Position numbers and translations under genes: made by a program | The notes under the pieces: generated by a model | Databases searched by the model: none | Told to the model about the DNA's origin: nothing | What the model saw: only the letters and a program-made list of their open reading frames with translations | Assembly: GCF_016862895.1 (NCBI RefSeq) | Contig: NZ_BONV01000010.1 | Coordinates: 186,001-250,000 of the forward strand | Direction: 5' to 3' | DNA: 64,000 nucleotides | Source: Planotetraspora kaengkrachanensis | Lineage (GTDB): Bacteria; Actinomycetota; Actinomycetes; Streptosporangiales; Streptosporangiaceae | Part shown: positions 53,810 through 61,999 of the stretch, piece after piece | Numbering within the stretch: position 1 is the first letter of the stretch | How the letters are laid out: each line of letters opens with the position of its first letter

Positions 53810-54169
53810 GTGATCATGCACACCTCCGGTCGAATACGCGCTGAGCTGCGCCAACCCTTTTCGTGATCATGCACAGATTCGGCGAAACATTTGTTGAACA
53901 GCCACGACGCGTTCCGTGATCATGCAGTCGGCCGTCCGAGCAGGGCCCGCCCCCGGGGCGGGAGTAGTGGTGTGGCCGGATCTTCGCAGGCGAGGCGGTG
54001 CATGATCTACCGACCACGACATCACCGGTCAGTAGGGGTGCCGACGAATCCGCACATGATCACGCATCACATCGCAGCAGGTCGGCGCGCATGGCGCCGA
54101 AACCGTGCATGATCACGAGACCGGTTTCGCGGGGTCGCACGCCATGATCACGAACCTGTGCATGATCAC
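53810..54169. repeat. 53-bp-phased GTGCATGATCAC array 1
   Basis: Seven copies of a 12-bp word. Three read on the minus strand (GTGATCATGCAC) at 53810, 53863 and 53916, exactly 53 bp apart. Four read on the plus strand at 53998 (final C lost: GTGCATGATCTA), 54052 (first bases altered), 54105 and 54158, spaced 54, 53 and 53. The 41 bases between words vary but often end in GAACC before a plus-strand word. An extra CATGATCAC sits at 54143. The two blocks point away from each other. Fills the SDR-LacI gap. Confidence 0.85.
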
Positions 54170-54396
54170 ACCAAGGGGGTCAGAGTCACCGCCGGAGGGT
54201 CGAACGCCGACCTGCCCAACCCTCCGCACGGCTCAGAAATTTTCGGATCTTGTCCGAATGTTTCATAACCCGGACAATAGATAGGCACCGTGACATCGTC
54301 AAGAGGCACCGTGGGAGCGATCCCGCCACATGATCCCATCACGCAGGCCGTACCCTGCGACAAGTCCGCCGAAAGTTTTCGGATACGCTCTGACGC

Positions 54397-55407
54397 ATGC
54401 CAGCAAAAAGGCGGGTGACGATCGCCCTCATCGCACAAGAGGCCGGAGTCTCCGTACCGACCGTCTCCAAAGTGATCAACGGGCGTCCCGAGGTCGCCCC
54501 GGACACCCGGCAGCGCGTCGAGCGCCTGCTGCACAAACACGGCTACCAGCGGCGAACTGGCCAGGGTGACGGCCCGGTGGGCCTCCTCGACCTGGTCTTC
54601 GCCGAGATCGAGAGCCCATGGGCGATGGAACTGGTCAAGGGTGCCGAGACCACGGCCCACGAAGCCGGCGCGAGCGTCGTCGTCTCGGTCCTGCACACCC
54701 ACGCCGGTCCCGGTCGTGACTGGCTTGAGCGCATCGCGGCACGGCGGACCGACGGTGTGATCATCGTCGGCTCGCGGCTCTCCGTCAGGCAGCAGGGGCA
54801 GCTCAGCGCCCGTTCGATACCTTTCGTCGTCGTCGACCCGGAGGGTGAGCCCGCGCCCGGCGTGGCATCCGTCGGCGCAACCAACTGGCACGGAGGGCTC
54901 GCCGCCACCCGTCACCTCATCGGCCTCGGGCACACGAGGATCGGCATGATCGGCGGGCCGACCGACATGTTGTGCAGCCGGGCCAGGATCGACGGCTATC
55001 GCGCCGCACTGGAGACCGCGGGCCTCAACCTCGATCCCGAGCTCATCCGGAACGGCGACTTCCTGGTCAACTCCGGCCACGACCACGGTCACGGCCTGTT
55101 GTCGCTGCCCGATCCGCCCACCGCCATCTTCGCCGGAAGCGACCTGCAGGCGTTCGGCGTGTTCGAGGCCGCCCGCCAGCGCGGCCTGCGCGTACCCCAG
55201 GACCTGAGCGTCGTCGGCTTCGACGACCTGCCGCTCGCGCGGTCGGCCTGGCCGCCGCTGACCACTGTCCGGCAGCCGCTCCAGGAGATGGCCGCGCTCG
55301 CGGCCCGCATGGTGCTCGCGATGGGGCGCGGTGAGGGGACCGAGGCGCCACGCGTCGAGTTGGCGACCGACCTCGTCATCCGTGAAAGCACCGAACCGCC
55401 ACGCTGA
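54397..55407 (+). CDS. LacI family transcriptional regulator
   Basis: 336 residues. HTH is RVTIALIAQEAGVSVPTVSKVINGRPEVAPDTRQRVERLL with the hinge after it, and a periplasmic-binding-protein-like ligand domain (GVIIVGSRL, GLGHTRIGMIGGP, PTAIFAGSDLQAFGVFEAARQRG, FDDLPLARSAWPPLTTVRQPL). No sugar-use genes are beside it, so its target is elsewhere or unknown. Confidence 0.92.
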   Translation: MPAKRRVTIALIAQEAGVSVPTVSKVINGRPEVAPDTRQRVERLLHKHGYQRRTGQGDGPVGLLDLVFAEIESPWAMELVKGAETTAHEAGASVVVSVLHTHAGPGRDWLERIAARRTDGVIIVGSRLSVRQQGQLSARSIPFVVVDPEGEPAPGVASVGATNWHGGLAATRHLIGLGHTRIGMIGGPTDMLCSRARIDGYRAALETAGLNLDPELIRNGDFLVNSGHDHGHGLLSLPDPPTAIFAGSDLQAFGVFEAARQRGLRVPQDLSVVGFDDLPLARSAWPPLTTVRQPLQEMAALAARMVLAMGRGEGTEAPRVELATDLVIRESTEPPR

Positions 55408-55731
55408 CGATTCCGCGGGGACCACGAGAACCCCTCGAAAACACCCACACGCTGCGGAAATCCCGATAGGGAATTCCCGTCACGGTGACGACCCGCTTGT
55501 ACGGCCGTGGCCGTGCGAGCGGAGGGGCGGCGTCCGGCAAGAAGGCGTCCCGCAGGAAGCCGTGCCGAGGGCAGCGGAGGGGCGCCGGCTGGGAGCCGGG
55601 AATCCACGGCCCCGACCCAGGTGTTCCGGCTCGACCAGCTTCATTCGCGTTCGAGCCGTTTGCTCGGACCGCGTACCGTTCACGCTATCGTTTCTGCGAA
55701 ATTGCAGGGTTTCGTGAAACGGGGCTGACGG
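55408..55731. other. Gap between the LacI and hydrolase genes
   Basis: 324 bases without a supported gene. Partial inverted sequences around 55692-55722 (GTTTC...GAAAC) precede the hydrolase start; no clear promoter elements. Confidence 0.4.
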
Positions 55732-58065
55732 TTGCAGGGCGTACGTGGAGCGGCCGTCACGGCGTTTGTCGCGGCATTTGTTCTGACTCTTCTCGGTGTT
55801 CCGGGCGCACAGGCGGACGCGGGCACCACGCGGGCCGTGGCCGCCCCCACACCGCAGGTCAGCGCCACACCGCACATCAGCACAACACCGCCGGTCACCC
55901 CCACGCCGGCGACCACACCCCGGTCCACCGGCCGGGCCACGCCACATGCCACCAGCAGCGCGGCCCGGACCGCACGCCCGCGTACGCGGACCGCTCAGAC
56001 GATGCCCAAGGCGTCCGGCACCACTGCCGCGGCGCAGGCCAGGGTCGAGCAGCGGCCCTGCCCCCTGCGGCTTCCGGCGGGAACCCTCTGCGGGGTCCTC
56101 GTCGTTCCCGAACGGCGCGACCTGCCGTCCGGAAGGACCATCAAGGTCGGCTATGCCGTCCACTACGCGGAGGGACCCGCTCGCAAGGCCGACCCGGTCG
56201 TCTACATGGGCGGCGGACCGGGTGCGTCGTCGGAGCAGGTGATCCCGTTCCTCGCGGGGATGTTGCCCGACCGTGACGTCGTCGCGATCGAGCAGCGCGG
56301 CGGTCAGTACTCTGAACCGCGCCTGCAGTGCCCGGAGATCGCCAAGAGTCTCGTCCAGGTGCTCCAGACCACCGGCCAGGCCGCGCAGGAGAACGCGCTG
56401 CTGGCCGAGAACGGCCTCGCCTGCCGGACCCGCCTGGCGCAACAGGTCTCGCTCGCCGGCTACCGGACCTCCGAGATCGCCGCCGATGTGGTCGATCTCC
56501 GTAAGGCGCTCGGGTATCCGAAGTGGAACCTGCTGGGCGTCAGCTACTCCACCCGCGTGATGCTCCAGGTCGCGGCCCGTGACCCGCAGGGAACCCGGAG
56601 CGTCGTGCTCGACTCCCTGGCCCCGGGCCGGGTGGGGCCTGACGGCGACGGCTGGCCCCGGCTCGCCGCGACCATCGCGAAGCTGGGCATCACCGCGCGC
56701 TTCGACGCGATGGTCGCGCGGTTGAACGCGAAGCCGGTCTCGCTCACCACCCGTGACCCGCTGACGGGCGGCGAGGTCACCCTGGTCCTCGACGGGGCGG
56801 ACGCGGCCACGATCCTGGCGGAGTCCCTCCAGGAACCCGGAGTGATCCCGATCATCCCCGCCCTCGTCGACGGCGTCGCCGGCGGTCGCACCGCGCTGCT
56901 TCAAGCCCTCGTGGACGGCGTGGGAGACGAACTCTCGTCGCACGAGTGGGGGCTCTACTACGCGGTCAAGTGCCAGGACCAGCGGCCGGCCGCGCCGCAA
57001 CAAGGGACCCGGCCGCTGTTCACCGACTCCGCCGACGCCGCGGTGTGCTCCGCGTGGCCCGCGCCTGAGAAGACGGCGGTCGCCTCGCCCTCGACCGGTA
57101 CGGCCGCGACCGGCACGAAGTCAGGCACCGGCGGCAAGACCGCCGACCGCGCGAACGCGGCCGACGGCAAGGGCACGACCGGCGGTCCCCAGGCCGGCAC
57201 TCCCCAGAGTGAGACTCCCAAGGCCGGAAACACCGGGGGCCAGACGTCCCAGAGCCAGACTCCTCAGGACAAGACTTCTCAGAACAAGACTTCGCAGAAC
57301 CGGACGCCGGGCAACCGGACTCCGGGGGCTCGTACGACGCCCGGGACGACCGGATCCGCCAACACGCGCGGGACCGGACGAGCCGGCCGGGCCAAGCCCA
57401 CGGCTCCCCGCACTGCGCCCGCACGCAAGCCGGGCATCACCGCGCCGGTCCTGGTCGTGGGCGGCCAGTTCGACGCCACCACCCCTCCCGAGGCCGCCCG
57501 CGAGACGGCGCTGCGCACGCCGTCCGCTCGCTTCGTCGAGTTCGCCGGCGTGGGCCACGGAGTGATGTTCAGCAGCCGGTGCAGCCAGCGTACGATCGCG
57601 GCGTTCGTCGACGATCCCGCCGCGAGCGCGCCCTGCGACCCGGCTGAACCCCCCCGGCCGATGGTCCGTCCTGACACGATCCTCCTCACCTCGTCCGCGT
57701 ACGAGATCGCGAAGCATCCCGTCCTGCTGATTCCAATGGCCGGTTTCGCCCTCGTGTCGCTCCTCCAGTTGCTTCTCGGCCTGGTGGCGCTGGTCCGGCG
57801 CCGCGGCGACTGGCTCGCCGTCCTCGGCGGCCTGCTGGGAGTGGCGTTCACCGTGCTCGTCGTCCACAGCCTGCGCGGCTTCTCCGTGACGGCGTTGTCG
57901 ATCGGGCTGCCGAAGGAAGTCCCCTGGTACGGCCTGATCGCCGTGGCCGCCTGGCTGGTGTCCACCGTGTCCGCGTTCCGGCTGCGGGCCCACACGTTCG
58001 CGATCATCCCGTGCCTTGCCGGGCTGGCCTACATCACCTGGATGTACGGCTGGCTGGTGGCCTGA
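55732..58065 (+). CDS. Secreted/membrane alpha/beta hydrolase (tripeptidyl aminopeptidase-like)
   Basis: 777 residues from TTG 55732. N-terminal signal sequence, a Thr/Pro-rich mature N-terminus to ~105, then a hydrolase core (VYMGGGPGASS oxyanion loop, VAIEQRGG, nucleophile Ser ~269 in LGVSYSTR), a Thr/Ser/Gln/Gly-rich insert (~440-565), and the rest of the core with Asp ~582 in GGQFDATTP and His ~609 in GVGHGV. Four membrane helices form the C-terminal ~110 residues. The hydrolase domain should face outward. Substrate unknown; the family includes proline iminopeptidases. Confidence 0.82.
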   Translation: MQGVRGAAVTAFVAAFVLTLLGVPGAQADAGTTRAVAAPTPQVSATPHISTTPPVTPTPATTPRSTGRATPHATSSAARTARPRTRTAQTMPKASGTTAAAQARVEQRPCPLRLPAGTLCGVLVVPERRDLPSGRTIKVGYAVHYAEGPARKADPVVYMGGGPGASSEQVIPFLAGMLPDRDVVAIEQRGGQYSEPRLQCPEIAKSLVQVLQTTGQAAQENALLAENGLACRTRLAQQVSLAGYRTSEIAADVVDLRKALGYPKWNLLGVSYSTRVMLQVAARDPQGTRSVVLDSLAPGRVGPDGDGWPRLAATIAKLGITARFDAMVARLNAKPVSLTTRDPLTGGEVTLVLDGADAATILAESLQEPGVIPIIPALVDGVAGGRTALLQALVDGVGDELSSHEWGLYYAVKCQDQRPAAPQQGTRPLFTDSADAAVCSAWPAPEKTAVASPSTGTAATGTKSGTGGKTADRANAADGKGTTGGPQAGTPQSETPKAGNTGGQTSQSQTPQDKTSQNKTSQNRTPGNRTPGARTTPGTTGSANTRGTGRAGRAKPTAPRTAPARKPGITAPVLVVGGQFDATTPPEAARETALRTPSARFVEFAGVGHGVMFSSRCSQRTIAAFVDDPAASAPCDPAEPPRPMVRPDTILLTSSAYEIAKHPVLLIPMAGFALVSLLQLLLGLVALVRRRGDWLAVLGGLLGVAFTVLVVHSLRGFSVTALSIGLPKEVPWYGLIAVAAWLVSTVSAFRLRAHTFAIIPCLAGLAYITWMYGWLVA

Positions 58066-58122
58066 CGCGTCAGCGTCGCGGGGCAGGGCGATGCGGACCT
58101 ACGGCCCCTCGGCGCATGTTTA

Positions 58123-58293
58123 GTGCATGATCACGCTTGCAGTTCGCCCAGGTCGCACGGGGTATCACCGAACCCGTGCATGATCACGCTCACAGATCGC
58201 CCAGGTCGCAGGGCGTGCCACCGAGCCCGTGCATGATCACGCCGTGCGGTCACGCTGGCCGGACGGCATGACCGCGAACCTGTGCATGATCAC
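58123..58293. repeat. 53-bp-phased GTGCATGATCAC array 2
   Basis: Four exact copies of GTGCATGATCAC at 58123, 58176, 58229 and 58282: three spacings of exactly 53 bp, all plus strand. The intervening 41 bases are similar in the first two units (both contain CGCCCAGGTCGCA) and divergent in the third, all ending GAACC or GAGCC. A degenerate AACATGATC follows at about 58303. Confidence 0.9.
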
Positions 58294-58359
58294 CCCAAAA
58301 TCAACATGATCGCCGCCAAGTTAAGGGGGGCTTAAGGGGGGATCAAGGGCACAACTATC

Positions 58360-58372
58360 AGGAAAGTTTCCT
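58360..58372. promoter_or_regulatory. AGGAAAGTTTCCT palindrome upstream of copC
   Basis: A 13-bp odd palindrome with six-base arms, directly followed by TATAGA (58373-58378), a plausible -10. Two TTAAGGGGGG direct repeats lie just upstream (58321-58341). Similar AGGAAAGTTTCCT words occur upstream of actinomycete genes for secreted proteins, as I recall; the cognate regulator is not known to me. Distance to the copC-like start is about 360 bases. Confidence 0.45.
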
Positions 58373-58734
58373 TATAGAGAGCGTTGACGGGCCTGGTCGT
58401 ACGGGCTTACTTTCCGATCAACCCCCTGGTGGCCCCACACGGCCATCCCCCGACATGCCCGCCGCCACGGGTGACCCACCCTCACGGCGGGCGGACGCCC
58501 TCCGGGCCGCGCGAGACCGGTGACGCTCACGTGGCCCGGAGCCCCCGGCCGGTGCCCGGCGATCCTGCGACGGATCGCCGGGCATCGGTGTTCACGCCGG
58601 CGGCCCCGGGCCCCTGGCGTCGGCGCGCACGATCAGTGGGACCATGGCTGGAACCCACGACTCACCCACATTCACCCGAATTTACGAAGACTCACCGGGT
58701 CTCGCCGAGGCCCGCGAAGCGGAGGTCGACTCAG

Positions 58735-59355
58735 GTGTTCCAGGTCGCGCGTGCCGGGGCGTCCGGCCGCAGCCCGATCATGCGCGTGGCCGCCGTCGCG
58801 CTGGTCGCATGTGCCGCCACCCTGCTGATCGCGACGCCCGCGCGGGCGCACAACGTGCTGATCGGCAGTGATCCCCGGCAAGGGGCGGTGCTCGCGACCA
58901 TGCCAGGGAAGGTGACCCTGACCTTCGACCAGGCCGTCCGGCGCGACTTCGCGCGGATCGCCGTGACGGGCCCCGACGGAGCCCGCTACGAGCAGGGCGA
59001 GGTGGGTGTCAGCGGCGACGACATCTTCGTCGCCCTCCGCGGCCAGGGTCCGTCGGGGACGTACAGCATCGGTTACCGGATCGTCTCCAACGACGGTCAT
59101 CCCGTCACGGGCACCGTCTCCTTCACCGTCGGGAGCGGGGCGGGCGGCCAGACCGGCGCCGGCGCGGGCCTCCCCGGCTCTGGAACGACCATGGGGCCCG
59201 CGACGGGGCCTCCCGCGGCATCCGGCGTCGCACCGCCCGTGAGCGCCTCCAGCGGCGCCTGGGTGTGGGGCCTGCTGGCCGCCACCGCTGCACTGCTCGC
59301 CCTGGCCGCCTTCGGGCTCATGCGGCACGACCGGCGCGTGGGGAGCGGCGCATGA
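58735..59355 (+). CDS. CopC-domain copper-binding protein
   Basis: 206 residues from GTG 58735 (GGAGG nine bases upstream). The signal peptide ends TPARAH, giving a mature protein that starts with His, the first Cu ligand of CopC; the second conserved site is NDGHPVTGT. A Gly/Pro-rich linker and one C-terminal membrane helix follow. Coupled to the CopD-like gene by ATGA. It binds and delivers periplasmic-side copper. Confidence 0.88.
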   Translation: MFQVARAGASGRSPIMRVAAVALVACAATLLIATPARAHNVLIGSDPRQGAVLATMPGKVTLTFDQAVRRDFARIAVTGPDGARYEQGEVGVSGDDIFVALRGQGPSGTYSIGYRIVSNDGHPVTGTVSFTVGSGAGGQTGAGAGLPGSGTTMGPATGPPAASGVAPPVSASSGAWVWGLLAATAALLALAAFGLMRHDRRVGSGA

Positions 59356-60389
59356 CGACGACGGCCACCCGGCGGCGGGAACAAGGCGGCTCCCCTGAGA
59401 AGGCCCGGTCCCGGCTGCCCCTCGCGGGAGTCTCCGCGGCCGGGCTGCTCGCCGTCCTGATCGCGACGTGGGCCACCCGGCCGGGGCCGGTGGAGGGGAT
59501 CACGATGCCGAGCGGGCTCGTCGAGTACGGCCTGCCGGTCGCCCGGCTGGTCCTCGACCTGTCCGCGACGGCCGCCGTCGGCCTGAGCCTGCTGCCCAAG
59601 CTCCTCGGCTTCGACGACCCGGACAGGACGGAGCCGATCGCGGGCAGGGCCAGGCACTGGGCCGTGATGAGCGCGCTGATCTGGTGCGCGGCCGCGCTCG
59701 TCGCCACGATCCTGAGCGCCGCGGAGGTCCAGCCGGGCGGGTTCCCCGACGTCGCCACCTACGTCGACCGCATCGGATCGGGTCAGGGTCTCATCATCAG
59801 CGCGTCCTGCGCCCTGGTCAGCGCGACCGTGGGCATGCTGGCCGTCCGGTTCGGCGAGAAGGTCCCCGCGGAGCTGCGCGTGCTCGTCGCGGCGTTCGGC
59901 CTGCTCCCCCTCCCCGTCACCGGGCACGCGTCCAACTGGTACTGGCACGACCTGACCATGGTGTCGATGGAGCTGCACGTCATCGGGGCCGCCGTCTGGA
60001 CCGGGGGCCTGGCGGCGCTCGCCGTGCTGCTGGTGCGCGACCGCGGGCTCCTCGCCCGCACGCTTCCGCGCTTCTCCAGGCTCGCCACGGTGGCCCTGCT
60101 CGTCGTGGGCCTGTCCGGCGTCTTCAACGCCGTGGTCGAGTTGCTCCTCGCGCCCGGCCACGACTTCCCGGAGTCGCTGGTGACCACGCGGTACGGCTGG
60201 CTCGTGGTGGCCAAGACCGTGTTCGTCGCCGTGATCGCGCTGCTCGGCGCCAACATCCGCTGGCGGCTGATGCCCGCCGTCACGCGGCAGGCCCCCACCG
60301 CGTTCGCGGCGTGGGCGGCGTTCGAACTGGCCGTGATGGGCCTCGCCTTCGGCGTCGCGGTCGCGCTCACCCGAGCGCCCATCTCCTGA
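59352..60389 (+). CDS. CopD-family copper import membrane protein
   Basis: 345 residues with eight or so membrane helices. GHASNWYWHDLTMVSMELHVIGAAVWTGGLAALA is the CopD/YcnJ core, with conserved His and Met. It partners the CopC-like protein in copper uptake; start ATG 59352 overlaps the copC-like stop. Followed by a strong hairpin. Confidence 0.9.
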   Translation: MTTTATRRREQGGSPEKARSRLPLAGVSAAGLLAVLIATWATRPGPVEGITMPSGLVEYGLPVARLVLDLSATAAVGLSLLPKLLGFDDPDRTEPIAGRARHWAVMSALIWCAAALVATILSAAEVQPGGFPDVATYVDRIGSGQGLIISASCALVSATVGMLAVRFGEKVPAELRVLVAAFGLLPLPVTGHASNWYWHDLTMVSMELHVIGAAVWTGGLAALAVLLVRDRGLLARTLPRFSRLATVALLVVGLSGVFNAVVELLLAPGHDFPESLVTTRYGWLVVAKTVFVAVIALLGANIRWRLMPAVTRQAPTAFAAWAAFELAVMGLAFGVAVALTRAPIS

Positions 60390-60440
60390 CACCCGCCCAC
60401 CTGACGCCCGTCGCAGGGCCCCGCCCCGGGGCCGGGACGA

Positions 60441-60477
60441 CGGCAGCCCGGCAGGCGTGCGGCCTGCCGGGCTGCCG
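60441..60477. terminator. Bidirectional terminator
   Basis: A perfect 16-bp stem: left arm 60441-60456 (CGGCAGCCCGGCAGGC), loop GTGCG-like, right arm 60462-60477. It separates the convergent CopD-like and membrane protein genes. Confidence 0.85.
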
Positions 60478-60501
60478 GCTCCGTCGTTCTGCGTTCGCGA
60501 G

Positions 60502-61812
60502 CTAGCGTTCGCCGGTTCCGTCTGACGCGGATGCCGCACCCGCGTCGCGGGCGGGCGCGGTGGTCGGCACGGGCTCCGCGTCCGGCGCGCGCACCGGTTC
60601 CGCCGCCGTGCCGTCCCCGGTTCCGGTCACCGCATCGGCGCCTGTGCCCGCGCCCGTTTCCGCGGGCGACGCCTCCGTGGACGCGGCCGGCGCCCGGCGC
60701 CTGCCCACGAGCCACTCGGCGACCAGCCACGCCGCCGCCAGCAGGGCCGCGGTCACCGGCCAGGACGCCACCGCGTACGGCGGAGCGTCCAGCACCCGGT
60801 CCTGTACGGCGAGCCCTCCGTACACCCCTGCCGTCACGAGCGCCGCGCCCAGGACCGGCCTGAAGTACGGGATCCGCACGAAGAAGGCCAGATCGACCGC
60901 GAGCCCGGCGAGCAGGAAGAAGAACGGGATCGCCGAGGGCGGGAACGTGCCCCCGACGAGGATCGGCCACACCAGGCAGCGGTAGGCGACGTAGAGCGCC
61001 GCGATCGACGTCGCTGTCCAGCGCTTCTTCACGATGAGCCGCGCGACGACCAGGATGATCATGCCGGCCGCGCCCGCGTAGACCGGGTAGACGTAGTCGG
61101 GCACCGGCAGCGAGAACTTGAGGATCATGGGGCGGTCCACCGCCCTGCCCATCTGGTCGGCCGCGAACTGGAGCAGGCTCGGCTCGGCGTACGGCTGGCC
61201 CCGGTCCCAGGAGGCCAGTTCCAGCACGCCGTACTCCTGGTGCTGCTCGGGGAAGTGCACGTTCTCGAAGAAGAACGTGAAGAGCACCCCGAGCACGACG
61301 GTCCGCAGCCGATCGGAGATCACGCCGTACGATGCGGCCCCCAGGTACCAGCCCCGGATCACACCGGCGATCATCAGGGCGGTCCCGATGAACAGCAGGG
61401 CGTGGGAGGGGCTCCAGGCGGTGATGTCGAGGCCGTTGACCCGGTGGTTGATCAGGTCGAGCGGGATCGCGATGAGGAAGATCCCCGTGCCCCACTGGAT
61501 CAGCCGGGAGGCGGTGCGGTCGACGCCGTAGCCCGTGTACCAGTGCACGATCGCAAGGCCGACGGCGATGACCGTGCCCACGGTGTTGAGCATGTGCGGG
61601 GGGGCGAGGTCGTCGCGCAGCCACTTGAAGTGCCACGAGACGTCCCAGGTCGACCCGAGCACCTTCAGGACGAACGCCGCGAGCCAGCCGAGATAGAGCA
61701 CCCTGAACAGATCGGCCGGGGTCTGCCGCCCCGGCTCCCCCCTCGTCCAGTAGGGGAGCGCCCACTCGATGACGCGAGCGGGGAGCTGCTTGAGCGTCGT
61801 TCCTGTCGTCAC
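60502..61812 (-). CDS. Polytopic membrane protein
   Basis: 436 residues with about 9-10 predicted helices and a disordered Thr/Ala/Gly-rich C-terminal tail of ~75 residues. Distinctive blocks: WDVSWHFKWLRDDLAPPHMLNT, SPSHALLFIG and FFFENVHFPEQHQEYGVLE. The His-rich helices recall heme or copper membrane proteins and the neighbours handle copper, but no family is recognised. GTG 61812 chosen as the start of the hydrophobic region; no good ribosome-binding site is visible. Confidence 0.65.
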   Translation of the reverse strand: MTTGTTLKQLPARVIEWALPYWTRGEPGRQTPADLFRVLYLGWLAAFVLKVLGSTWDVSWHFKWLRDDLAPPHMLNTVGTVIAVGLAIVHWYTGYGVDRTASRLIQWGTGIFLIAIPLDLINHRVNGLDITAWSPSHALLFIGTALMIAGVIRGWYLGAASYGVISDRLRTVVLGVLFTFFFENVHFPEQHQEYGVLELASWDRGQPYAEPSLLQFAADQMGRAVDRPMILKFSLPVPDYVYPVYAGAAGMIILVVARLIVKKRWTATSIAALYVAYRCLVWPILVGGTFPPSAIPFFFLLAGLAVDLAFFVRIPYFRPVLGAALVTAGVYGGLAVQDRVLDAPPYAVASWPVTAALLAAAWLVAEWLVGRRRAPAASTEASPAETGAGTGADAVTGTGDGTAAEPVRAPDAEPVPTTAPARDAGAASASDGTGER

Positions 61813-61999
61813 GCGCGAAATGATGCCGGTCCGCCGCTTGTGGGCGCAATCGGGGATGACCCGGAGAAGCCGCCCCGCAGGCCTCGCATTCCCCTGAACA
61901 GCAGGCCGGAGCGGCACCGTGGCCCGATCGAGACCCGGACGGGCGAATTTACCCGCGCACGCGGATCGATCTCCTCTGATCGCTCAGTAGCATCGCGAT

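Noticed and set aside
53810-54169. CRISPR array
   Set aside because: The repeated word is only 12 bp, the blocks change orientation, spacers share similarity and end alike, and no cas genes are present.
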